In this document: positions 12,714 through 26,800 of the stretch, in pieces
Layout of the letters: each line of letters begins with the position of its first letter
Position numbering within the stretch: the first letter of the stretch is position 1
NCBI GenBank assembly: GCA_013397795.1
Contig: VZTJ01003817.1
Location: forward strand, 1,209,139-1,273,138
Direction: 5' to 3'
From: Orthonyx spaldingii
Lineage: Eukaryota > Chordata > Aves > Passeriformes > Orthonychidae
DNA: 64,000 nt
Program-made: the position numbers and the translations under genes
Notes under the pieces: model-generated
The model's database searches: none
Seen by the model: only the letters and a program-made list of their open reading frames with translations
What the model was told of the DNA's origin: nothing

Positions 12714-14949
12714 CATGGTAAGAGACTGTCCAACTTGTTTTGGTTGAACTGAGTGAAGATGTTGAAGATATTGCCACACTGCAGTACATTAAAACCTACT
12801 GTTAGACAGTGAAGCCTATATCTATTTATTCTTATCCCTCATCTTGTTTAATTAAAAAGCATAGAATTTTACAGAGAAGTTGTAAATATTCAGAAAGCAA
12901 TCTAATGCACAGTAGTATATGATGCAGACATTAAATGAAATATTAGAAACAATACTTAGATGAATGCATGATTTAGTTGAGATTTATAGTCAATCTCATG
13001 AAAAAATGCATTACTTGCAAATCGCACTGCATTATTTAACAAAAGCATATTCAGTTTATTAACCCGTGCTTTAAGGTATGCATTTATTTTTTATTTTATG
13101 AAACAAGTTCAGAGAAATGTTCATGAAAGTCCTTAAAATAAATGCTGAAATACACTGACTGTTCATCTGCTTATTTCTAATGTATGCACTGTTGTTGTAT
13201 CTACTCTCAGTGTACCAAATCCACAGAAGGCACAGTTTGTCCACACATTCTGCAATGCTTTCATGTTTCACTGGAACATTCTCCTCCCATTGTATCCAGG
13301 TATGTTTTTAAGCTACTTGTCAGGTTTAGGATAAAAGCTCAGGTTCTGCAATTTCCAATTACTTTTGTAAGATGAGTCAGGAAAGTGTGCCTAATCACAC
13401 ACTTCTCACCTCTCTGCTTTAGAGAAGAGGTTAAGCAAAAGTCTCTTCAAACAGTAAGCAACAGCCTCTTTCATTTTTTTTAAAGCTATCTTTTACAATA
13501 GATGTATTCAATTGCTGTGTACTAGGAGAGTATAGAAATTAAAAGCTTTAAAAAGATTAGCTACATGACAAATTTAATCTCATTTGACAGAATGAAGTGT
13601 TTACAGAGGACAGTAATTTATAGTTGAAATGGTTGGAAATAAGGTTCTGAATCCATGCTTCAGTTTTTCATGTCTTTTTCAAAATAAATTTCCATCCTTA
13701 GTCAGTCTCAAGGTACTATTTTCAGTTATTAGCCATTACCTCCTAAAAGCTTTAAATCAGAAATTTTGAAACCTCACAATATTCAGAACATCTAGAAATC
13801 AGTTACTTTAATATAAAAAAATCTTAAGATTCTCAGAAAATTACTAGGACATAGAAATTAATTTCTAGATTTATATTTGTGATGTAATAGTTACTTTCAA
13901 TACTTCAGTAGTCAATAAAATCACACTTATGGCCTAAATATCTATTACAGTTACTGAGCACACAAATTTAGCAAACAGTATTTTAGATGGACTTGAATCA
14001 CTTAATAAGTTAGTCTTTAGCATCCCTTTTTGGAAATTAACTTTGAAAGGGCTTTGTTAAGAAGTTTCCTAGATAATCCTTCCACAAGACATTCAAAGCA
14101 GAGCTCTCCTCTGTGCTCCATTAGGCAGTTCTCTACAAACACGTTTTTTCAGTTCTCCCTGCAGTGTATGCAAAGGAGTACCTGCCAATGCCGAGTCAGG
14201 CTGAGTGCCCTGCAGGGACCACACACAGCTTGTACAGTTGGTCCCCGAGGAGAAATTTTCATTATTTATTATAAGAGTACAACATTCTTTACACTGTGGA
14301 GTAATGGCATTAGTGCATTTTAGAGATATGTGACGTACAGCACAATGTGCTTTTTATCACTTTTTCAGAGTGCAGATTCAAAGTAGGGTATAATCTGTGG
14401 TAAGCATGCCAAGTATCTTAATCTCCTTCACCAGAGTCCTACATTTACCATAGAAAAGCACAACGTTTCAAACCACAATGAACTGTACATTTATATTTGG
14501 AAAAAAGTAAAATTAATAGTAGCTGTACTGCACCTAACTTTGGGATGTAGTTGCAGCTGATTTTTGTATTTAATGTATATTTATGTGCTTCTTTGGACAT
14601 CTGACTGACATTTAATCACCCATTGAAACAGTTCAATTTCAAATCTCAAATGATTCCATTTTTATCATCTTTTCAATTTATAAACTAAATGGAAAATAAT
14701 GATTTTTAGAATTATGTAAATCCACTTTCACTCCACAATGTATGGCAAAGACAGAACTATCGTTGTTCTACTCCACAGTACTTTTGCCAAATAACTTCAC
14801 ATGGCTAAAGTTTCCATTTTCATTAACTGGCACTTCCAACAAACTTTAGTAGACGTTTACAAAAAATCTGAAGAAATATTATGAGTTATGCAGTGTTTTG
14901 CACAAAAAGGAACTCTTAACAGCTAACAACTGGTTATGTCACTGTAATA

Positions 14950-15002
14950 CCTGGGCTTGATCTCAGAAGTCTTTTCTGACCTTAACAATTTTGTGATTCT
15001 GA
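14950..15002 (+). mobile_element. CR1 LINE 3' tail fragment
   Basis: About 50 bases matching the 3' end of avian CR1: GGCTTGATCTCAGAAGTCTT, TTCTGACCTTAACAATTTTG and TGATTCTG. Only the tail is present, as is usual for 5'-truncated CR1 copies. Antisense to MICU3. Confidence 0.7.
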
Positions 15003-15234
15003 CTCGTGATAAGAGACAAGCAGTTGCTCAAGTGAAGAGCAGTAGCAAACTACTGTGTCAGCAGGGAAGATGGAATTTTATATATACAAGGCTTACATTG
15101 TATTCTTCAGTGCACAGGCAACAGGTATTTGATACAGACCTCCTAAAGCAAGCTTGGGTACATGAAAAAATTTTCTTACTAGCATCCAGGAGCTCCCGGT
15201 GGGAAGAAGAGCAGGGTAAATAACCAGCATCCTG

Positions 15235-15321
15235 TATATTATATATTATATATTATATATTATATATTATATATTATATATTATNNNNNNNNNNNNNNNN
15301 NATATATTATATATTATATAT
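15235..15321. repeat. AT-rich tandem array (TATATTA)n with assembly gap
   Basis: A near-perfect 7-bp tandem repeat, unit TATATTA, runs into 17 undetermined bases (15285-15301) and continues on the other side. The array is pure A/T and partly self-complementary. The gap means the true copy number is not known. Confidence 0.95.
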
Positions 15322-17737
15322 ACAACTCATTGAGGTTGCCTGTAAACAAGTCCATGCCCTGAGAACTAACCTAGTTTCTCTCTCTCCAGATGCATAGTGC
15401 AGACATACTATAATTCAATTTTTTCTTGAGAATGACTTTATACAGAATGAGCATCTCCCCTTATAAATCTCCATGGTACATTTTTTCCCAGTGTACATAA
15501 TCTCAGTGTATTAATTAATTAAGCCTGAATTTAGATCTGACAAGGTGTTGATGTATGTACAATTGATGCTTTTACCACAGTCTCTCTTTCTGTCACCAAG
15601 ATAATTTTATTAGGCTTGTTGATTATATACTGGATTCCTTTGTGTCACTGCATTTTCTTTCACTTGGTCACATACCCTTCACTGAAATTACTAGGGAAGC
15701 ATCATGACTGTGTAGCATTTTGCCAGTTTCCTGTAAGAGCTGTTCCACATCTTGAAAAGTTTACAGTTTAAACAATACTTGACATGCAACTACAATGGGG
15801 GTTTTGACAAAAACGCAAAGTACTCCTAATCACTATTTTAAAAAATACATGAGAAAAGAAGAAAGGAAGCTTTGAAAGTCAAAGGTTTCAAAGATATGAA
15901 GGTACATGAGATTCAGCTAAATCCATGATTTTCGGACTAGTGACTTGGATTACTAAAATGTTGTTTAAACTACTTTATTAGTAATTTACACTTCCCACTA
16001 GTAAGATGGAGAAACGAGATGCTTTGTTAAGATCAAATTTCCTGTTCTGTCCCTCAAATATTAGTACAATGCTTCAATATTAGGGCTATAGTACTAAAAT
16101 AAAGACATAATCCTATGGATGCTAGATGCTACACGTACAGGAGGAAGAGCATATGCAGATCAAACAGAACTCATCGTTCTAGTAGGACAAACCAGCTGTG
16201 TACCCCTGGACACGCCCCAAGCCATCTCTACTGCTGACTTTTGAAGAACCAGCCCATTCAAAAGATGTGACACTTCATGGAAAGAAAAGGTCTGAAAAGT
16301 TCCAAAGAACATGGTTCCATGCTACATGACATGCTGTGCCACAGGAACAGGTCAATAGTGCAGATATATTCCCTCTCCCTTGTCTATCTTGCACAAGGGT
16401 CTATAAAAGAAAAACACTAGTGAGACTGGAGAGCTGATGGGCTACCAGTCTGGCTAAACAGACCCCATCTCTCATCCTTACAGACTCAGATTTTACACTG
16501 TTGATGGAAGCCAGCCATCCCCCCAGATAAACAGGTTCCAAGGTGCTTTGCTTTGCTTTCCTGACATGCTATTTTAGAGTTGGGGACGAAGGATTAAGTG
16601 CCCAGTGAGTGCCCAGTGCACTCAGTGGCATACAAGTGCTTATAGAGGCATATGACAGAACAGGGGAGGACTCAGAAGGCCAGAGGCCAATAAGACAGTG
16701 TATGGAGCCATCTGAAGATGGTTATTGAACAAAAAATCTCAGCTTAACATTGTGCCTCAGAATTAAAAAGAGCAGGGGAATGACAGTCAAACCCTCCTGG
16801 CTCCGGAGCATGAGATGTACTGTACCCCTCCCAGGGTCATTGACAGCAGACCACTGGCCATGGGGCCTTGCTTGTCATGGTATACCTCTGTAAAAAATCA
16901 CATCTGCTGCTCCCTTCTGTAAAAAAACACATCTGGGAGCCAACAGCCTTCATAGCAACTCTGCAAAGTCTTTATATGGAAACATGTTTTTGACATTTTT
17001 TATACATTTTTGCATTTTCCTTTACAAGGAAAAACCCTTAAATTGCAAGGAAACAAACTGTTGCTTCATGTAAGAGGAGAAATGTCTACTAATGCAGCGT
17101 CTGCTGTGTCCACAGTGTGGCAAACACTTTCACAATATGGCTACAGAATATGCACACCCCAGTTTTTACACTGAAACCCACAGTACAAACTGTACAAATG
17201 GACATTCATGTTGTGGATATGTCAAAATAGCCATGGTGATCATATGTGGACACAGTGCTGATTTTTCAAAATTGCTGGTACAGCATTAATTGAGCCAAAA
17301 ATACATTACTGCTTTCAAGAATGTAACAGTATAAATCAAAGTAGAATCAAGTCTCAGAAAAATCTGCCTCTACAATCTTCCTTGGTAAATACCTATTAGC
17401 TATAGGTACCTGAGAAATTACTTAAAAAGAGCTAACAGGACAAACAGAAAACAGCAACAGAAACTATGAAAGAATACTTTTCCTAATTTCAAACACAGTA
17501 CAGAATTGCAGATGGCTTACAAAACGGTGACAGTGTGAGTCAGTCATTACCACCTCCAGGATAAAATTCTATTGCTTCACCCAAAAACACGCGATACCTT
17601 CAGCTACTACATTGCTTGCAGTCATATAACCTATTCCTGAGTTTTGGAACAGGAAACAAAGCAGTGACAGTTCAACATTCAGCCATTCCTGCAGGCATGC
17701 CAGCACACTCAGACTGGTGGCTAACACATACCGTCAT

Positions 17738-17806
17738 TTATCTGCTATAGAGCTCCTTCCGCACGCAGGATTTGAAAGTAGTATACCTCTGTAAAGGTTT
17801 GTAGCC
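17738..17806 (-). CDS. MICU3: MICU3 proximal terminal exon (14a, short tail)
   Basis: Acceptor CTTCTGCTCCACAG, phase 0, then 22 codons and TAA. The tail GYKPLQRYTTFKSCVRKE-LYSR matches human MICU3 GYKTVQKYPTFKSCLKKE-LHSR, so this is the conventional last exon. The cysteine in FKSCV is the position used by MICU family members for the inter-subunit disulfide. Only eight residues follow it. I see no AATAAA on the coding strand within the first 1.5 kb downstream, so the 3' end is unknown. Confidence 0.95.
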   Translation of the reverse strand, partial: GYKPLQRYTTFKSCVRKELYSR

Positions 17807-20800
17807 CTGTGGAGCAGAAGATGGAGAAGTGCGCAGATGCAGACAACATGTGAAGGCAGCCAGGGGTAAGCATAAGACAACGGTATCATGAAAATACAAA
17901 AAAATGGCTTTAATTGACAAATAGCTAGGAGATACAGTACAGTATGTGTTATGCAAAATGTTTAGCATTTAGTCATTAAGTTCCAAGTCTTTCAGTTTAA
18001 AAACGAAATTTGTAAAGGAAAGGGAACCTTCTTATATATTTTTAGATTTGAAAAAAGGGAAAGTAATTATTTTGACTAAACAGTAAGCAAAAACAAAGCT
18101 TTTAATGTCTGAATATTTTTAATAAGTTTATGGCAATACTCTGACTGACCACTTGATGGCAGCTTAACATATGAGTTTGCTTCAAACTACTAAAACGAAA
18201 ACAAGGTTTCAGGTTATGCTACCAAATTGCAGAAAGAGAAATTTCATTTGGTAAAGTCTTTAAGACATTTACTTTTCCAAAAACATTTCTTAATTTTTTA
18301 TTAAAATGAACATTTATTGTGTTCCTATAAGGGGTAGTACCTGATCCTCCTGAAGTTTGTAAGTTCAAGGCTAAGCTTTTAAATAGGAGCATTTGCATTG
18401 GACTTGTGTAACTCTTTGCTGTTAAATAGGTTTACTTTAGTCTGACTATATAGCCACAAAATGCCCTTTTCTAAAATACATGGTCCCAGTACCAAATTCT
18501 GTCATGCCCTCAAGATTCTGGGCAAACAACTTTTAAAAAGGTTAAGTACAAAAAGTTGTTAACAAAATATTGTTAAGTGCAAGATGTTAATTGTAAAACT
18601 GTACTTCAAATCATAGGCCTGACTGAAACTGTTATTTTGGGATGCTTTTAGAGATAATCAGACACCACATTAATTGGCAGACATTAATTGTGGGATACTT
18701 AACATTAAAATCAGGCATTTATACTTCATAAATGGGTTCAGATTTCTCATGGCCAAGATTTCTATGTTGCTACTAAATACTGAATAAATCAAAGTTGTTA
18801 CGATCTTTTATCTGTATAATGGAACTGACTGAATCTTCATATAGATTCAAAACACAGTTCTTGATAAAGAAAAGGTTAGTGATTTGTTAGTTTTGATTTA
18901 GCAGAAGATAACATTTGAGCCCTCCACGTTGCCAGGAGCAAGAGGGCAAAGTTTTACTTGTTTTGGACCCACTAAATATTCTGTAACTTTTAACGTACAA
19001 ACAATGGGAAGCAATTAATGACACTTTCCACCAATTTGTTCTGGGAAAAAGAACTATTATTCTACTTTTCATTCTAAACCAAGACTGCAGTGGGTGGGGG
19101 TGTTTATTAAGGCAAAATTTTTGCAGAAATTTTTTTTATGAAGGCAAATTTTTGCAGAATTTTTACTATTATCCACTCTTGGAAAAATTTGGTTTGTGTG
19201 ACACTTCTGAAAACTTACTGGAAATTGTAATTCCTCCATTTAGTACTGTAATTGTCTTGGAATACACTACTGATTAGTGAAGAGAAAGCATTTAACTGAA
19301 TACAGGACCAAATCACAATTATCTCCTATGTAATCCAGGAGATTTCTAGCATTTAACTTAAATTAGAATTCTAATTTATGAAAGACTGTGTTATTCTCCT
19401 GAATATTGGCTATTCTATATAGTTCTTTTACAGTCTACTGGAATATTTTATACTGGTCTAGGCAAAAGCAAGATACATACATAAGACTGAATAGTGCTGG
19501 ATGATACAGATTCTTAAGAATTATGTGTGATTTCTGTCATGCATTTTGTGAAATAGAAACATGTAATACAATTACAAGAATTACTTAGTAAGCAGACTGT
19601 TTTCTGGTTAAATTAACATACACTGCACATTTACAATTAGTAAACAATTAAAACATATAGCTGAACAGCTTGAAGCGATTGTGAAACAATCATCATTACC
19701 ACACCATAATAAAAGGAATTGAGGACTAACAAGGAAATAAGTTTGTTACAAATGCAGTGGTTGTTATCCACATTTTATTTTTGATCATAATATTACAGAA
19801 ATAACAAGTAAACTATTAGACTCAACACCACTTCACAGAAACTTCTAAAATTACATTTAGGAAGCTAACTAAAATTAACTAAAATTACAGAAATAACATA
19901 TTGAAATGTGACTTTAGGAACCATAATACAGTTTAAGATTTATGTCTAAGCAATAAGGTTGTCAGTTAGAATACCATTTTACATTTAGTTAAAAATGTTA
20001 ACGCTTGCCATATGAAGAAAAAAAGTCTTCTATCTTACTATAATTGAATATATTAGATACAGGGTTTAATTATTAAAATCAGTTCTGCACTAGAACACAG
20101 CATTGTTCAGCACCACTTCACTAATTCTTTATTTGAAAATTAAAACTACCTTCTGCTGCAACTCTTTCCAATTGTCATTATGAACACTTGATATTTTATA
20201 TAATGTTTTAGAAGAGTGTTTAGAGTTGACCTTTAACTAAACTTCCTGAGCTTGAAAGAGACAAATTCTCTTTTCTCTGCAAGCAATACAGACATAATTG
20301 CTGCCCTTGTTAAAATTCTTAATGCTAACCTAATTTCTTATGCTTAATGCTAATGCTAATTTCTCATCTCCAATTTGGTTTGCACACTATGAAGGTACAT
20401 TATGCCTTCTAAGTATTGCTTTCTAACAAAAAAAATCAAGAATTTAAGAAGGATTTTATCTTACAGATTGCTTCAGTATTTCTATAAAACATATGTCTTT
20501 AAACATATGCACTGCTGGTTTGAAATCTACACATGCTACAGATGCTAAAGTAGTGGTAAATAGCAAAGTCAACTAAGATAATTATAAAAATTGGAATCCT
20601 TACCCTAAACCCTCGATTGAGTCTGTCTTTCATAATGCCGATAAATTCCTTATAACTCAACTGGTCATCTCTGTCGACGTCAAAAATCTTGAACACGGTG
20701 TTCACCAAATGTGGGGAAAGCTTCACACCTGTGGCTACATACACAGCACGCTTGAATTCATCTGCATAAGGAGAAAACCAGAAAAAATTTTTAAAAACAA

Positions 20801-23800
20801 GTTAATTTAATGGTACTTTGTAAACAGCATATTATGAAATACAAGTAAACATTTAAACTTGAGTTTTCACATTTAAATACTCAAAAAATAAGAAAAAGTG
20901 AAAAATAGGACTGAAGTTCACAATTCTAAACCAAGTAGTTCCTAACTGATATAAAATGACACTGCTTACTTGGTGCCAATTATTTTACACAAAAGATAAC
21001 AGTTCATATACTATACTATGTGCAATAATGTGGCGGTGACCCAGCCCGCCTTCTCAATGAGGATTCATGACATCATTTGGGTTAATTTTCCCCTTCATGA
21101 CAGTGGGTCTGAGGGAAAGGGAGAAGGCGTGGCTGGGGAACTTCCCAGGCTTTAAGTTGTCCATCATTTGTTACATCTCCAGCCCTCTTCCCTCTGAGTT
21201 ATTTTAATATTCATAGAGTTGATTTAATATTCATATTGTTCTGGAGAGTTCTGCTGGTCTGTTATCCCCATTGGTTTGTTTAAATTTGTCCCTCCTTCCC
21301 TTCCAAGTTATTGGGTACCTGTCACCATCCATCATTCCCCTCATTGGTGTATCCCTCTTCTCCACCCCCTTTTTCACTTGTCCTTAAAAACCCTTGTAAC
21401 CACCTTTCCTGGCTCATTTTGTAGCCTTTCTCTTGGTGCTAAATTCTCCTGTCCCTCGGGGCAGGGAATAAACACAAGATTGCTGCTACATTTGAGCCCC
21501 TCTCTCCTCCTTAACCTTCCCCGTGTTCGCTACAATATTACCATCGTCTGCTGCCCGCCCCAGCGTGGGCTAGGAGGCAAACAGCTCTTGTCAGAGCTCC
21601 CGGGGAGGCTTTAAAGGCACAGAAAGCCTTGCTGCCGGGGTGCTTTGGATCCTGTCGCCTGCTGACCAGCTGGGCGGTCAAGCAGCCAGCGACACAATAA
21701 CAAAATTAGAAAATCATATTATAATTAAACCTATGGCACATATATGGCATTTACTTATTTGACACAAAACAGAACCCAAGAAATAGAGCAAAAAGAAAAT
21801 TATAGAATCCCTTGGTAAGGCCACGTGAGGTGTTACGGGGTGAGACCATGATGGTGTTACTGGGTCAGACCCCTGAAGAGGCTACTTGAGGAGAGCATTC
21901 AAGTCTGACCACTTTGCATATTGCTCACCTTGCATTCCCCAAGCATCACAACTGTTTTATTAAGGATTTTAGTAGCTATATACATGCCTCGTTCTTTCAG
22001 TAGCCACTTATTGATTTGTTTAAAAATCTGTCTGATCTCTCTTCAGACCTTGTGACACTGTTCTCTACCACAACCTTTGTAGAAGGCCAAGTTTCAGATG
22101 CTCACTGTGTAAAGAAATGCTTTTGTTTGCTTTAATCTGATCTCTTACTGGTGTCATCAAGTGCCTCAACTCCTCTATTGTAGGATTTGATGGACAACTA
22201 TTCTGCATTCAGCTTGTCCACCACTTATATGACTTTGCACAATATGACCAAGCCTTCTCCTCTCAAAGCTGGAGTCCTAGCATTTTTTAGCCTCTTACTG
22301 GAAACATTAAAACTACAAACTAGGAAATACAAATCGTTTTTGCATTTTTGTCAACAGGTCTATATGGATATCAACATACTTTTATAAAAATATAGATACT
22401 TACCTTGACCTATGGAACGACTTGCAAAATTATACATTTGCATTGCAATTGCAAAGTCTTCTAGATTGTTCAAGAATTGAAAAAATGATCTAAATTCTTC
22501 AAATGTGATACCCTAAAAACCAAGAACAACATCCACTGTAAGAATTTTCAGTAGCAATAACAACTGAATAAACAAACCTTGCAATTATGTATGTCTACTT
22601 CATTTAAGAACAGATACCACACCCATTAAAAAAAATAAAGGGATTTGTAGTAAAAGTCAATAAAGTAGAGAACCGGAGTTTCGTGAGGAATGCAATATGT
22701 CTCTCCTCCTTGCGACCGCAACAAGATAGCAATTCTCACCACAGCAGTTGAAAATACTGTTCCATTGCTGAGGGCAGTTTTTAAGAATTCCAGGATTATT
22801 ACAATATGATAGTCAATACTGAGAATAAAAAGTCTAGGTTTGGATGAACATTGGAGTACGTTTACTACTGAAAACTTGCAAACCACTATTATATCTTTGT
22901 GAGTGTGTTTGCTCATATAAATACATTGAATTAATTCATAAATATATGTTATCATCTACTTTAAGTCTGTACTTTAAGGATTAATTTTTACTGGATATCC
23001 AGATTTAGACACCCAAGTCTCTTCAGCTGATACTTCAAGTATCAGGTAATGCAGGGTTTGTCCAGCTTTTTAAAAAATCTTTTGCATTTTGACAAGACTT
23101 CAGAGTATCTTCTGTGAAAGATTCACTGAAAGTGTTCTTGTTAAAAGAGCTTACTTTATCTTCATTCCTTGTGATATTTGTTCTGCTCTTCTCTCATGTT
23201 AGCTAGCAATCCAAAGACCTGATAAACTATCTCTAAATCAATTTTGAAAGAGACCTGAAAACGAGACTTTGAATTAAACCAGGACCATTGACTATATCAA
23301 ATTCCCATTGGTCTCAGCCATTCTGAACATGGAATGACATTCTTTGTCAAACCTCAATCTCCCTGGACTCTTTTAACTGTAATTCCTGGTTATTCTTCCA
23401 TTTGCTTTTATCCTTTTATCTTATTTAAGTATTTGTCTCTGAAAATATACTTGAAGACAACCTGTGAGCCTTTCTGTTCAAACTAAAACATTGATCAATG
23501 TCTCTCCTCAAACATATACATAGCCTTTATGGTATGGTGGAACACAGAAAACATACAAAGATAGGTTTGTGCCAGAGGAGAAGACGGCAGAGGTTGGATG
23601 CAAACCCATATGAGACAGCAAGCACTATGGAAAATGTGGAGAGCAGCATAATATTGTTATAATAAAAGAATTTAATATGTCTCCACACACTTGAGATGTA
23701 AACCCCTGCTGAAGTGATCCTACCTCAGCACTAGTTGAGATTTATAAACTCTTTGGAGAACTCAGCTCATCTCCATCATGAATTGCTTTTCTCAACAAGC

Positions 23801-26800
23801 AGATCCTTAGCAATTGGGAGGAAACTCTCATACACACAAGTAGAACCGTCTCCTTATTTAAATTTTTAGCTTAAAAACTTATTTTAATATTATCAATACT
23901 GCCTTTTTGTTTCATTGCATTTGACAGTAATAGTTTATGTGTCCAAGTTCTAGTTCTTGCACTTTGTTTAGACTGAAAACTGTATGGGAATGGAATAATT
24001 CTGTCATGCATTTGTGAAATTCCTAGATCAGTGAAACTTTGTTTCTCAGCCGGGACCCTCAGGTACTATAGCAAAATAGCAATCGTAAAAAACATCCACC
24101 GAAGTCTTGAGCTGACATTTTTAGGTTCACAAATCCTTAATGTGCACCAATTTGTCTGTAAAAATTCTGAATGCAAAAAAGAAGGGTAAGAGGTCAGGCT
24201 ACTGCAAAAATCTTGTTTGTGTACATGACTTTTGCTTTTCCTAATAAACTGTCTCTTTCTCATCCCTCAAGTTTTCTGGCTTTTACTCTTCCAGTTCTCT
24301 CCCTGATCCTGCTGGTAGGTGAATGAGCGAACGGCTGTGTGGGGCTTGGTCAATGGCTGGGATTAAACCATGACAAAAAAAGGAAGCTCACTTTTTTATT
24401 TATATGGGCAGATTAGATTTTACTACAGCAAAGAAAACTCAGATTAATGTACCAATGCTGCTAAAAATGCACAGACTTTCTTTTAGAAGGTGATATCCGT
24501 AGTAACTCATGATGCCAGCTTAAATGAATCACTGCTTGGCATCTAGTTAGTAAAAGGAGGAAAACATCCTGTGAGCAGGCAGCATACCAACTGAACATTT
24601 TAATGTGACTACAATATGACAAAAAATCATCGTGTTGCTTTAGGGGCTTCTTCGTACAGCACCATGAAAGATTAACATCCGCAGCTGTGAGGGTAGGGGC
24701 TTATTACGATACAGACTCAACTAATTTTTCTTCTAAATGGAATCCTCTGGTTAATATTAGTATTGCAACATATTACTGTCACGAAATAGAGAGCACCTTT
24801 TATAATTTTCCAATTATAGTGTTATTAAAAGAGTCAAAAAATGTGACAACATTCGAACAACATATGAACAACACCTTCATGGCAATAAGAGGCAAAGTCC
24901 CGTTCTCAAAAGCTTGTGGCCAGCCTAAGAGATGTCACAGGGATTTACTTTTTCCACTGTACTGACAACACATTTAGCAAGCCAATGATACAAAGTTATG
25001 AAGAACAGCAATATCTTGTTTCACTTAACAGAAGTATAGCATATGACATACAGATATATGGCACTGGTCCTGTGCCAGGACATTCCCAGAACATAGTATA
25101 AAAGCAAACTTGTAACTGAGTGCCAAAGCTTTCTACATGGAAGTTTTCCTTAACTGATGGTCCCACCAGAGACCAAGAAGAGGAAACTACAGTGGAATAC
25201 TTGCTATGACATTGGAAGACTTACAGATGAACTTTGAAAAATATTTCCTTGTGTTCATAAGAAAGTGTCTGTACTTATATTTACTTAACTTCACCTTTGA
25301 CGTTCAAAGTATTTTTCTATACCTACAACTGTCATCATTTTTCAGTTTCCCAAGTGATACTTACATCATTGTTTCTATACAGGACCCAAAGTGAGTGGGG
25401 TTTTTTTTTTTTCAGATTTTCATCTGAAACCATGTAGTTATTGCAGTTCTGTTGCACTGTCTTGGCTCTGGATATTGAAAGCTGCACAGACCTTTTACAG
25501 CAGTTTGCTCTGAGTGCCTCAGCAGCTAGGCCAGGAACTTGGAAAGGGTGACCGAGCAGGAACACTGATCCCAATCTTACCACTTCATCTTACGCCTAAT
25601 CTAGTCAAAAGAGACAGCCCTGCTTCCTCAGCTATATTTAACTCTCAGTGGCTCTGTATAACTGCTGTATAACCACAGGAACAATCAGATAATCCAGATA
25701 TCTGAACAGAAAACTGTTGATTTTTGGAGTGTGCTCCTATCAGGCCAGTTGACTGATCTTACTTACTGTGACGACTGAAATTACAATGCCATTTCTCAAA
25801 TAAAAAAATCCCAAACAAGCTGTTCAAACTGATTTATTACTTTTCTTCACAATCTCTGCTGTCAATGCTATTGAAGGATATAGCTATTGAAAGAGTTAGA
25901 TTTCTAGGACAGATTAATCTGATCTCCTTCTGTAAACACAAACAGAAGAAGTATATCCAAAAACATCCCTTATTTGAAGGGCTACTTTTAACGTTATCCT
26001 ATAGATTATCACTGATGCATAGTTGCTACCACATTGCTCTCAGATACACTTCTGACAACATATTTGTTGTTAAACAAATCAAGCACTATCTACCTCATGA
26101 CCTTTACTGTTTGTATTATCATTCCTGTCTTTTCAGTCATTAAAAAACCCACACACCCAACAATAATGGCAAGCAATCCACTATTAAAGACTATAAAACA
26201 ATGAGATAAAATGTGATGTTATTTCTGAAGAGATGCTACTCCAGGGACAGTGCAAGGAAGGAAGGTTTTTTTTAATAATTAATTGCTAGAAAATTGTTCT
26301 TTTTAATGTCTTATAGTTTTTGCAATTTAACCTGTATTTTTATGTTCTATCTAAACTTCAACAATATTACTAGCTAAATCCTATGAAACATAATTCTATG
26401 CTATTTACTCTTCTATTTTTTATTCAGCAAGTAATCTGAAAAACCAGGCATGCAGTTTATGATCAGAATAAAATCCTGGTGCAAAGTAATTCAGTCCAAC
26501 AAAGCTATGTTTTCGTCTTAATGGCACTGGGACTGCATGCTGTCGTCCACTGCTAAATAATTACCTTTTCTTCAGGAATACTGCAGCGCATATTTTCCAG
26601 GTAACTTGATGTATTTTCCACATTTGTATACCTCAAGAGAATATGGGCAAAGTCCTCCTCACTGATGGTGTTCATCCCATTAGAGTAGGAAAGAAATTCT
26701 ATCTCTAGAACCTCAGTTTGCAGGTTATCCATAAATCTAAAACACCAACATAAGCATGAAGAAATTGTCATACTTTATATTTCTACTGTTCATGTCCTTA

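Larger units (their letters stand above)
11737..17737 (-). other. Region between the two MICU3 terminal exons
   Basis: 6.0 kb serving as 3' UTR/downstream DNA of the short-tail form and as intron of the proposed long-tail form. It contains an unresolved 7-bp tandem array (15235-15321), a short CR1 tail (14950-15002) and an LTR fragment (about 12416-12713). Coding-strand AATAAA motifs occur at 15974-15979 and 15606-15611. No other exon recognised. Confidence 0.7.
20762..22403 (-). other. MICU3 intron 12
   Basis: 1.6 kb, about two thirds of it transposon: the solo LTR at 21029-21694 and the old CR1 piece at about 21860-22290. The LTR starts only about 270 bases upstream of exon 13 (in gene orientation). 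Confidence 0.85.

Noticed and set aside
20499..20603. Exon 13 frame stays open into intron 13, giving a hydrophobic tail (RIPIFIIILVDF onward) if the intron is retained.
   Set aside because: The donor GTAAGG is strong, the human protein continues with the exon 14a tail, and no polyadenylation signal follows closely. The open stretch is short enough to be chance.
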